From Daldinia sp. FL1419 (lineage: Eukaryota > Ascomycota > Sordariomycetes > Xylariales > Hypoxylaceae), in contig MU623450.1 in the NCBI GenBank assembly GCA_025201765.1, positions 62,001-126,000 of the forward strand: DNA of 64,000 bases, read 5' to 3'. Under the pieces are notes generated by a model, which did not search any database, was not told the origin of the DNA, and saw only the letters and a program-made list of their open reading frames with translations. The position numbers and the translations under genes are program-made. Position 1 is the first letter of the stretch. Each line of letters begins with the position of its first letter. This document shows positions 55,224-64,000 of this stretch, piece by piece.

Positions 55224-56504
55224 ATGAGAGGACTCATCTCGACCATTTTACCTCTATGGTTGGCTGCCGGGGCTGTTGCTGCTCCTACGCGAGCACAAGC
55301 TGCACCTCCGGCTGAATTCACACCGAACACCAAGGTCGGTCCCGGGGGGAACAAATACAAGGACTCGCCCCATTTTCGAGTCTACGACGCAGCAAGCGAC
55401 TCTGTTGCAAATTCTGTGCTCCAGAGTCTAGAGTCGGCCTATGACTGTTTCGTGACTGGTCAAGGATGGAGGTCGACGGGTCTCTCATTCAATCAGGACA
55501 ATGACGATGGCCCCTGGTACAAGATGAACGTCTACGACGTCGCAGACCTGGGAGCTAATACTGCTGCTAATACCGGGACGGATAGCGTTACCGGCCTAAG
55601 CTTCCTGAACGTCGTTACGGAATGGATGAATACACCTTCTATTACGGTTCATGAGTTCGGACATGCTCTCACGTATGCAGAAAGGTACTGGATTAACCAG
55701 GGTCGAACGGGAGCGTGGTGGGAGACGGTGGCCAACTTTGTCGCTGACACGTTTATAACTTCATCGATCTGCGCGGACTCGAGAGCGCGATATAGCCAAC
55801 CCAGCGGAGACACTCTAATGAATCTCAAGAAGGTTATAAGCGATTCCTTCCAAGTCATCGTGGACGGATCGCGAAACACTGGGAATTATTACGATGCATG
55901 GCCTTTCCTAACTTACATCACAAATAACCCAGATAACTACGCCGGCCTAGGAATGGCGAATTTCCCCAACGTCTGGCGCAAGTACAAGAGGAACAGCAAC
56001 GAGACCCCTCTGCACATTCTCGACCAGCTCGCATCTCCCACCAAAATCCAGACAATCGTCGGTCGCTACTGGGCTAGAATGGCGTACGTTGACCTCGGGC
56101 ATGAAAAGGCCAGGGCTTTATTCGAGAAGCAGAGGAACGAGTTTAACTACGCGAACCTGGATCCTCAGGGCAGCGGGAGGTATAAAGTAAAATCAGCCCG
56201 GCAGCCGCGGTATATGGGAGCCAACATTATCCCCCTGAAGGCAACTGGATCCTCGATTAGCGTCACAGTCACTGCGACGGCGCCTTTTACCGCTACATTG
56301 GCGGTAAAAGGCTCCGGCGGGGCGGTTCGATATATCGAGGTGGTGGATAGCAAGGTGCAAGCGGACTTGGCGAGTGGCGAGGAGGCGACCTTTGTGATTG
56401 CGAACACGCCGAACACGCTTTACCTGTACGATCCCTTTTCGCTTACTAGCGACGTGAGTCGAGGCTTGGACTACCAGCTACAGATCACGGGCGCGAGTGC
56501 TTAG
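55224..56504 (+). CDS. Secreted protein with HExxH-type zinc-metallopeptidase motif (DUF6055-like)
   Basis: Single exon, 426 aa. Signal peptide MRGLISTILPLWLAAGAVAA, then about 20 residues of possible pro-region. The motif HEFGH (His143, Glu144, His147) with a preceding hydrophobic strand (TPSITV) is a classic HExxH zinc-binding helix; Glu168 in WWETVANF is a candidate third ligand, as in gluzincins. The region fits a DUF6055-type fold, recalled rather than searched. Residues of about 345-426 form a C-terminal beta-rich domain (SSISVTVTATAPFTATLAV). A secreted protease acting on extracellular protein is inferred; proteolytic activity is not proven by sequence. One NxT glycosylation site (NET) is seen. 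Confidence 0.8.
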   Translation: MRGLISTILPLWLAAGAVAAPTRAQAAPPAEFTPNTKVGPGGNKYKDSPHFRVYDAASDSVANSVLQSLESAYDCFVTGQGWRSTGLSFNQDNDDGPWYKMNVYDVADLGANTAANTGTDSVTGLSFLNVVTEWMNTPSITVHEFGHALTYAERYWINQGRTGAWWETVANFVADTFITSSICADSRARYSQPSGDTLMNLKKVISDSFQVIVDGSRNTGNYYDAWPFLTYITNNPDNYAGLGMANFPNVWRKYKRNSNETPLHILDQLASPTKIQTIVGRYWARMAYVDLGHEKARALFEKQRNEFNYANLDPQGSGRYKVKSARQPRYMGANIIPLKATGSSISVTVTATAPFTATLAVKGSGGAVRYIEVVDSKVQADLASGEEATFVIANTPNTLYLYDPFSLTSDVSRGLDYQLQITGASA

Positions 56505-57460
56505 ATTTAAGTCTGTATGAGTTTCCTCAAGATAATTGAAGAATCATTCTCGTCCCTATCTTGCTTGAACAGCTTACTGTGGGGATTGGCTTCTAGTCAG
56601 ATTCCATGTCCCCTATTTTACCCAGTTGAAGCATGTATGAGATAGCCTAAGCTGTTAGATGGCTATCATGTGTATTTGGAGTGGAAGCGGATATTCGTCT
56701 AGGTACAAGTAGGCCCGTAATGTAACCATACCTACAAGCCACGCCTACAGCTGAAAATCTATTATCGTAGCAATTAGCAATTAGCAATTAGCAATTAGCA
56801 GTTAGCAGTTAGCAGTTAGCAGTTAGCAGTTAGCAGTTAGCAACTAGGTAATAGTTGAGAGGTAGGGATCGAAATCTGGGATGCTACGCGCCCTCTCCGT
56901 GTCATTCTATACCACTGCCTGGGGTTGATATGTACGCGCGACGTTTTTGAGTGACGGCATGGGATCTGATGTTTGAGATTTCCTGCCTTTTAATTGGTTA
57001 CGCCGATTCCTCCTCGGTCAGGGGTAGTCTTAACCCCTGTTAGACTTCCCCAGCCAAGCAGATTGCCATTGCGGAAACAAGCCCAGACCATTTACATCTA
57101 GATCACATTTCTACCTGAACTTATGACTTATGAAGCATCGTCTTATACGCTTCGGGGACGGCGTTGGGTAGCTTGCTGAAGGAGGCTGTTGTCGACAACC
57201 ACGTTATTACTATTATCAGATGAATTTATGAGCTCACGACGCGAGACAAGAAACCAAGAAACGTCGTGGATGAAGCTGAAATATTACAGGTCAATAAATT
57301 GGTAGCGACTTTCCCTAACGAGGAATCCATGTAATGCAGGACGCTTGGGGGCCGGACGGCTTCGCCTCTAGAGTTCTTCGACCATGATACGAGCAGGAAT
57401 CAATAACCATCTTCCGTTAAACTCAAAGAATCGGGATATTACCCGTCAACCCTCTGCGCC
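56505..57460. other. Intergenic region with a 7-bp tandem array
   Basis: 956 bp without a gene. The array at 56767-56843 is described separately. Confidence 0.6.
56767..56843 (+). repeat. Eleven-copy 7-bp tandem array, TTAGCAA/TTAGCAG blocks
   Basis: Eleven units in register: four of the TTAGCAA type (the first as GTAGCAA), then six TTAGCAG, then one TTAGCAA. The block order shows local amplification of one variant. It is not a telomere repeat (TTAGGG). Confidence 0.93.
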
Positions 57461-59443
57461 ATGGACCTATGTACGACGTGTCGCAATTTGGAGCCTTTAC
57501 CAGGGCTTTCTGGAGGCTTCATTACTGGTGGTAAAGGTCAGGATCTAGAGGATTCAGCGTATACTTGTCAGCTGTGCTCTATCCTCTGGGAAGGTCTGGA
57601 GGCGTTTTGTTTGGTGAGCCCGGGCTCGGTTCAGTGGATCGCGTTGCGTCAAGACGAAGGCCTATTTCGCCTTCAGTATAAACATTCACCTGAAGATCAA
57701 GCATGGACAGGGCTTCAGTTTTATACCAAGGATGGTATGTACATCATTAGCTATCGTATCTCCGTCAAGGAACTAGCGAAGGCCGCTTAGCAGGAACAGC
57801 ACCAGCTAAACAATAATGCTAGTACATGATCCGCTATCAGATATCTTCAAACCGAGCAGCGACCTCGAGACGTATACCGCATCCGAGAGGTATCTTTCTC
57901 AGATGAAAGGCTGGGTTGACCATTGTAGCGAAAAGCACGAGATTTGCAAGAGTCGCCTGAACGACTATCTACCTACTAGAGTGCTAGATGTTTCACGAGA
58001 TCAAGATTACGTCTTCGTGTACGAGCCAGTCGAGACGGATAAGGGCCCTTACACGGCTCTTAGCCATTGTTGGGGCGGTACAGTCCCCTTAATGACGAGG
58101 GCTGAGACGCTGGACGAAAACAAAAACGGGATCATCATCGAGTCGTTGCCAAAGACGTTCCAGGACGCCATACTTGTTACCCGGAAGCTACAATGCCGTT
58201 ACCTCTGGATCGATTCTCTTTGCATTATTCAAGACAGCCTCGAAGACTGGAAAAACGAAGCATCACGTATGGCAGATGTATACGGTAATTCGTACGTCAC
58301 GATCGCGGCAACTGCATCAAATAACAGCGACGGCGGCCTATTCTATCGGCATGATATATTGGATACCCAGCATACTACCGAACGTCGCCTAGAATCAGGC
58401 AAGCTCGCCGCCGTAAGTGTACGGCCAGCGTTAGAACATACCCCTTATTTTGCAAGCACCCACTATGGTCTGGATCCCTCGATTCGAGCGCCTTTGCTCG
58501 AACGATCTTGGTGCTTCCAAGGTGAGCTTATTCAATAATTTCGCCCCCTGTTATATCATTGGTAACATGAAAATTAGAATACTTGCTATCACCACGCGTG
58601 CTATCATTCACACGATGGGAGATGCTCTGGGTATGTCTTTCTAAGCGGTCGTGCAACTGCGGGGAGTATACCGAGGATACGCGTGAACTCGTCTCTGCGA
58701 GTGATCTAAAGGCCAGGTTTGATATCCAACTTCGCGGCAGCTCGTTGCAAGACTTACATCGACTATGGGAGGATATCATCGAAGCCTATCTGCTAAAGGG
58801 CATAAGCTTTGACACGGACAGATTGCCCGCCTTGGCCGGAATAGCTCAACCATTCCACAAGATGGGTCTCGGCCGATACGTAAACGGTTTATGGGAAACA
58901 ACTCTGCTTACCGATCTATTTTGGGAAGCAAATGCGTCGTTTGGAATGTACCATAAGATCATCGCGAAACGTAGTACCGACAGAGAAGCTCCATCGTGGT
59001 CATGGGTATCTGTATCAGGCTCATTTCGATACGCGTATAGCACATACGTGTTTGAAGGTCTCGAAATACTACAAGTCTCATACTATCCACAAGCACTTAG
59101 ACCTCTTGCGGAGATTTCTGCTAAGAGTATAACTATCCGAGGGCTGGTATACCGAGCCCGTGCCTGGGTTCCATTTGATTTTCAAGAGAACATAGTCGAC
59201 CCTCGGCGGGAGATTCAAATTGAAGAAACCCAGGAAAAGGATTGGTACGTCGACATAACGTCCGAATTAACCTGCAACAGGGAGAGTCCGATGGAAGTCT
59301 ACGTTCTTCGCGGTACGAAGGGTCCAGGACTAATTCTTCGTCGCGTTCAAGGGGAGGAGTCTTTATACCAAAGGCTAGGCATGATGGATCGGTTCTCGCC
59401 TGGGTTGAGCAAACCAGAACCTACCACCCTCCAATTAGTATGA
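57461..59443 (+). CDS. HET-domain protein (heterokaryon incompatibility), intact
   Basis: Exons 57461-57734, 57823-58521 and 58578-59443 encode 612 aa; introns of 88 and 56 bp are both phase 1 and needed for frame. The N-terminus has a Cys pattern (CTTCRNLE, CQLCSILW). The HET domain is clear: YTALSHCWGG (about 168-177), YLWIDSLCIIQD (218-229), DVYGNSYVTIAA, and RSWCFQE across the second junction followed by YLLSPRVLSF. HET proteins trigger programmed cell death on nonself recognition between strains; the partner gene is unknown. The C-terminal 280 residues are the variable part (EAPSWSWVSVSG is a common HET tail motif). The disrupted HET gene lies 3 kb upstream on the other strand. Confidence 0.92.
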
Positions 59444-60049
59444 CAGACAAGCGAAGTTTAAATATACTATCTGGCTTCTAATATAGAGGTAATTTACGGC
59501 AATGGGGCCTAGATATAAAAGAGGCGATGCTCTAGACGATGGTTTCAAAATCCCTAAATCGTACCTATATAATTCGTCACGATTCATCACCAAGAACAAC
59601 TTGAACACCTACCTAGGTACTGGTACTTATCTACAAAAATCAAATCCGGCCACTCGGCTCGCAAGATCATTCTGTAGCGACCTTATCATGTAGGCTTGGA
59701 CTCAGTCCAGTCTTGCGCGGAAGCAAATGATGTTGATTGGTTGGCCCAGCACTTCCCGCCTGGCCGGCAATATGGTTAGAATGAAGATATATTAAATGGT
59801 AACTTCAGGGCGGCACTTAAGACCGGCGGCATTATACTAACAATAGAACGGGTTTCGCGCGTGTGGCTCTCAAGGATTTTCCGATACTTATTTGATCTTT
59901 ATATCTGTAGTATTCGGCAACGTATTATACCCAAAACATAGTACCATTCATTCACTTCCATCTCCTTCATTTGACTGAGTACCTACCTAACCTACCTAGG
60001 TCCTAGGCACATATCTAGATTCTAAGTGGATTTTACCTAGCAGTTCAAT
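59444..60049. other. Intergenic region
   Basis: 606 bp. Contains exact TACCTAGGTA (59610-59619) and a one-mismatch copy near 59993. No gene. Confidence 0.6.
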
Positions 60050-61393
60050 ATGCGATCGCATTGGGGCTTCGCACTTGCGAGTGCCGGCGCCGTTTTGCCA
60101 GGTGCCTCTGCTTTACTCCGGTTTTCATGCTCCCAGCTCGTCGTCGAGCGACTTGACCCCTTGGTGAATCCTGGTGTTGTCGGGTCACCCCATCTTCACC
60201 AGGTCATCGGTGGAGTACGTACGAAGTTCGCCTATGTAGTTCAGACTTGCGGTGTTTAAACTTATCGTGTGACAATTCTAGAATGCCTTCAGGCCTTCGA
60301 TGGATCCAAAGGTCATGGATATCCCCAGCACGGCCACTTGCACGACCTGCACATTCGCCGAAGACTTTTCCAACTACTGGACCGCAGTGATGTTCTTTCG
60401 CGCACGAAACGGGACTTATAAGCGTGTTCCGCAAAAGGGCAATGTTTACTTTGAAGAGTCGAATGGCGGTATGACGATCTATTACATACCAAGCTATCAG
60501 AATACCAATGTTACTGCATTTAAGCCTGTAAGACCATCTGAGTATCTTGAAATATAATAGTCGTATTGGGACTTATACAACTCAAAGGGATTCCGAATGA
60601 TCACTGGTAACCCTGCGATACGTACCGAGGAAGAGGCGTTGAAATATCGTCAGCTTACATAGTGAGCCCTCTTTGCTTACATCTTGTCGATATGATATAT
60701 TGGTATCAAAGCTCAAACTACCCCCGCAGCACATGCCTTCAAGATCCTATGACGCGAACGAATGAAACTCACGATATGCCCAAGGAGCCATGTCCAGCAG
60801 GTATTATGGCGAACCTACGATTCCCTACGTGAGCCATGAGTCTTTCCCTCGTCTTATAATTTATTAAACTGGTCATTTAGGTGTTGGGATGGCATCAACT
60901 TGGACTCTCCCGACCACGCCAGCCACGTCGCGTATCCCGAAAGTGGTACGTTCGAGGACGGAGCACCGTGCCCGGCTACCCACCCGGTAAAAATTCCGCA
61001 ATTATTTTACGAGATCGTCTGGGACACGACCCCTTTTAACGACAAGTCCGAATGGCCTGAAGATGGCTCGCAACCATTCGTATGGAGCTACGGCGATGCC
61101 ACGGGCTTCGGTAATCACGGCGATTACATGTTCGGCTGGAAAGGCGACGCGTTGCAAATCGCGATGGACACGAACTGCAACGGGTTCAAATGCCCGGAGC
61201 TGCAGTACCAGGAGATTAGAGAAGGAAACAAATGCTCCGTGAAGCCGATGGTGGATGAGGATGTTGACGGGTGTAAGTCTTCCAACTAGCAAAGGCACCT
61301 TGGGCGACTCATGGCTAACGAAAGAATGCAGGGCTCACGGAGCTTCCCGGAGGAATGCCAGTTACCGACGCTAATGGGAAGCCCGTTTACTAA
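60050..61393 (+). CDS. Secreted DUF1996-domain protein, paralogue B
   Basis: Six exons, 60050-60214, 60282-60527, 60588-60661, 60730-60828, 60881-61272 and 61332-61393; 345 aa, all GT-AG and in frame. Signal peptide MRSHWGFALASAGAVLPGAS. DUF1996 blocks: LLRFSCSQLVVERLDPLVNP, SPHLHQVIGG, SNYWTAVMFFRARNGTYKRV, GGMTIYYIP, CWDGINLDSPDHASHVAYP, PQLFYEIVWDT, SEWPEDGSQPFVWSYGDATG, HGDYMFGWKGDALQ. Intron positions partly match paralogue A (before FPTCWDG's final codons and before the last Trp). Where A has a microexon, B has an uninterrupted HQVIGG. Secreted or wall-associated; activity unknown. Confidence 0.9.
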
Positions 61394-62082
61394 ATCTCAA
61401 TAGACAAAGATGGAAAGGGAATAGGGGGTTGGCGACGCAGCGGGAGGGACGCAACGGTCTCGATTCCAACGCGTTGGGCATATTTGTGACGAATGATTTT
61501 GTGACGAATGATTCCTCGCATCTCTATTACTTTGGCGGAGGGTAGCTCATAGACGCATGAAGCACTATCTCCTTAGTCGCTATGCGTTATAGCAGTTATA
61601 ATATATTAGTATTGACATGTGGCGACCCTACTACGGCGATTGCGCTGAAAGATCTAACCAGTGTCCAACAAAGCCTAAGCCTATCAGTCATATTTTGAGC
61701 ACCAAATTAAAAGTTTAATATCTTTCTATAGCCTTTTATTTTTTCATAGTTCATAACAAGCACTCGCGGGGGTTTCGAAGTGTAAATACGTGGTGACGAG
61801 TCTTTGTTACGGTAAGACATACCCAGGCGTCTTTTCAAAGATGCTTCCGGAAGTATCATCCATTGTATTTTACTGGCCCGCTAGTAACGGCAACAACGTA
61901 TTATTTATATTAAAGAAGGCTCTACAAAGAATTATAAACCTAAAGTGAGCGTCGTCTTGTCTATCCATATGTATTTATTGGGCGGGGATCTTCGATAGCC
62001 TCATTATTAATCCACAGCATTGTTTTCGACTAGGTTGGCTTCTTAATTATTTGGTGATTGGGACTGAAAGCTAGAAAAAGTA
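61394..62082. other. Intergenic region, no gene seen
   Basis: 689 bp. A short direct repeat GTGACGAATGATT occurs twice near 61487-61512. Nothing else of note. Confidence 0.6.
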
Positions 62083-62877
62083 ATGTCTATAACACAAATC
62101 GACGATAGCGAAGCCGGGGATGCACACGGCCACCAAGCTATAGCAATCGGACCAGGTAATACGCAAACAGGCTCGCTCGCCAACGACTGGAACCGGGATC
62201 CATCGTGGCTTTGGCCTCCGCCGCTATATCAAGCATATTGTAGACTCCATTTCTTAAAGGAGTCTTCGCTGTATCACCTGTGGGAAAACGAACGCTACAA
62301 GCTCAAGGTTGAAGCAAACTTACCGAAAGCCAAGAAGACCAGGAAGTGGCCTGCGTCGCCAACACGAGTTCAGCCTTCGAGACGGGCTAGAGAGAAGATT
62401 TCAAAGTACCAGTCGGAGATACCGACAAGTAGGACAGGTAGTCCCCGGAGAAATCCCAATGTCGCTAATGTCGACGAGCCTTCTAACCCACTTGATGCCC
62501 GCCGCGAACAACTCCGACTTCATCTCCCCTGGCCAATCTACAAGACACAATTGGAAGAGCGAGTGAATCAGGTCGTCAGCGGCCTTTTAGAAACTAAGCA
62601 GGAAAGTGCCGACGGAGCTGAGTGGAATTGCGCTTCGGGCGTTGGGTTGTACCTCGAATGTCGATACTGTAGATTCAATCCTCTAGTCGTAGATTGCGAA
62701 GGTTCCAAGCCTAGAGGACTACGTCCACCGGCACCTATGCACCACATCTGGCCGGAAAATATAAGCAAAGAGCGAATAAGTGAGTTTGGCGGCGTTAAGT
62801 TTGCGGTTGACTTATCTAACGGGCGCGAATCGATTATTTTGCTGGGGATGGATCCGTTTGATGATTCGGTTGAATGA
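62083..62877 (+). CDS. Uncharacterised fungal protein, 264 aa
   Basis: Single-exon ORF, ATG at 62083 to TGA. The N-terminal half is basic and probably disordered, with a WLWPPPLYQAYC motif and Arg/Lys-rich stretches (RVQPSRRAREK). The C-terminal part has a possible zinc motif (LECRYCRF, and Cys in DCEGSKPRG) and a short ordered block (GGVKFAVDLSNGRESIILLG). No signal peptide or membrane helix. Family not recognised. Confidence 0.6.
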   Translation: MSITQIDDSEAGDAHGHQAIAIGPGNTQTGSLANDWNRDPSWLWPPPLYQAYCRLHFLKESSLYHLWENERYKLKVEANLPKAKKTRKWPASPTRVQPSRRAREKISKYQSEIPTSRTGSPRRNPNVANVDEPSNPLDARREQLRLHLPWPIYKTQLEERVNQVVSGLLETKQESADGAEWNCASGVGLYLECRYCRFNPLVVDCEGSKPRGLRPPAPMHHIWPENISKERISEFGGVKFAVDLSNGRESIILLGMDPFDDSVE

Positions 62878-63629
62878 GTGTATAGAGCGAGACCAACCAA
62901 AGGCCCATGAGCACAAACACCTACCTAGGTACCTACTAAACATATCTTCGAATAGTAAATAACTAGGTTAGGAATATTCGAATACCCTAGGTGGACTATA
63001 CAACAGAGAGTGGGGGATGGAGGATATGTATGATCAACATTCCCCCAACTTACTATAACTAATATAGACTTACTTGACCTTAGGTAGGTAGTATTAGCCA
63101 CCAGCACGCTTCTGTATTAGGTACGTTTTCGTGTTCGTGGCGAATATAAGTCAGACTTGTCGGGTACGTCTGTTTTTACCCCCTAACTTAAGAGTGAACG
63201 ATAATAGCGCAGGTCGCCGACTTCCACTCTATCTCAACGGAGAAGCGAGTCGTATCGTGAGTTCGTATTCGAATCTGATCAACTCGATTCTTATGACATC
63301 AGCCCTCTAACGTCACTCTGATTTTCCCATCGGCGCCGATCAGTTGTATGTAGGCTGCTCATGCACTGCGTTTGGATCAAGATTCGGGTAGGTCGCCTTT
63401 TTAAAAAGGACGTTGAACCCAGAGGACCAACTAAATAAGGGACCTTTCCTATTTATGACTAGGCATAGTTAGTCGATTTAAATACTTGTTACTACAGCAC
63501 ATAGACGTCGAGGTCGAGGACCCGCCAATCGGGCCGGACAGTTAGCATGGGGCTGAAAAGAAAATCTGCATAGTTAGAAAAATACCAGGAATAGGACCGG
63601 GCCTACAGTGCACCATTAGTGCAAAACCG
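62878..63629. other. Intergenic region
   Basis: Exact TACCTAGGTA at 62922-62931. Nothing else is supported. Confidence 0.55.
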
Positions 63630-64000
63630 ACAAAACTAAAAACGTAAATAAAAATTCGTTCAATTAATCAAATTCCCTACAAGGGTACATTATAATTATA
63701 ATGCAGAGGTACGTTAAACCCTTTATAATTATAACAAATTTTAATAATTAATATATTATATTTTAATAATTATTAAAAAATCCTTAAGAATTTATTAAAT
63801 CTGCTATAATTACAATATATAAGAATATTAAAGCTATTATAAATATAATATTGGATTAAATATATATATAAAAGAAATAATAATAAAAATAAATAATAAA
63901 TAAAATAATACAATAAAATCTATATATTTATAAATCCTAAAAAAAAAGCTATCTATTTTAAACTTAATAAATTTAAAACCCTTATATACACAATATATTA
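63630..64000. other. Strongly AT-rich terminal segment
   Basis: From about 63630 to the end the sequence is overwhelmingly A and T, with TAATTATAAT and TATATAT words and only scattered G/C. The change from the balanced sequence before it is abrupt. This is what a RIP-mutated transposon or AT-isochore border looks like in fungi; no coding capacity remains. Confidence 0.7.

Noticed and set aside
1..64000. A biosynthetic gene cluster or Starship-type giant element
   Set aside because: No synthase, no tyrosine recombinase with DUF3435 and no clustered tailoring enzymes are visible; the single P450 is broken.

Overview
The window is nuclear DNA of a filamentous ascomycete (Pezizomycotina). A Sordariomycete, possibly of the Xylariales, fits best, but that placement is inference. 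The grounds are short introns (about 48-123 bp) with GTAAGT/GTATGT-type donors and CTAAC/CTAAT branch points, intergenic regions of 0.3-4 kb, fungal-only families (HET, DUF1996, GPI-anchored Ser/Thr-rich wall proteins, SLIP-GC-type GTPases, GCR1_C regulators), and pseudogenes beside gene-poor, AT-rich stretches. No rRNA gene, intact tRNA, CRISPR array or operon is visible.

Layout. 0-5 kb: the 3' end of an acidic protein gene, then a gene-poor stretch holding a 603-bp Harbinger/Tourist-like MITE with TAA target duplications. 5-15 kb: a GPI-anchored wall protein, a MetE-like methyltransferase, a class I methyltransferase sharing a bidirectional promoter with a kelch protein, and a fungal orphan. 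15-20 kb: a tail-anchored Cys-rich protein, a truncated SLIP-GC-like gene and two small polytopic membrane proteins. 20-30 kb: acetyl-CoA acyltransferase, a coiled-coil nuclear-type protein and an 1183-aa LRRC40-like protein, all on the minus strand. 30-39 kb: DUF1996 paralogue A with a 12-nt microexon, a small six-Cys secreted protein whose first intron reads as a [D1,2] stwintron, a dynamin-family GTPase and an orphan. 39.7-48.6 kb: almost empty apart from a broken P450. 48.6-53 kb: a GCR1_C regulator and a chromodomain-like protein. 53-60 kb: a broken HET gene, a secreted HExxH protein and an intact HET gene. 60-64 kb: DUF1996 paralogue B, an orphan, then a very AT-rich end that may be a repeat border.

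The genes do not form one pathway. The left and centre are mostly housekeeping genes. From about 30 kb rightward the content is accessory: secreted proteins, HET, P450 and duplicated DUF1996. The most unusual structures are the predicted stwintron (34554-34710), the 12-nt microexon (31995-32006), the MITE (3577-4179), and at least seven copies of the intergenic palindrome TACCTAGGTA. All exon models were read by eye from splice signals and frame; none has transcript support here.
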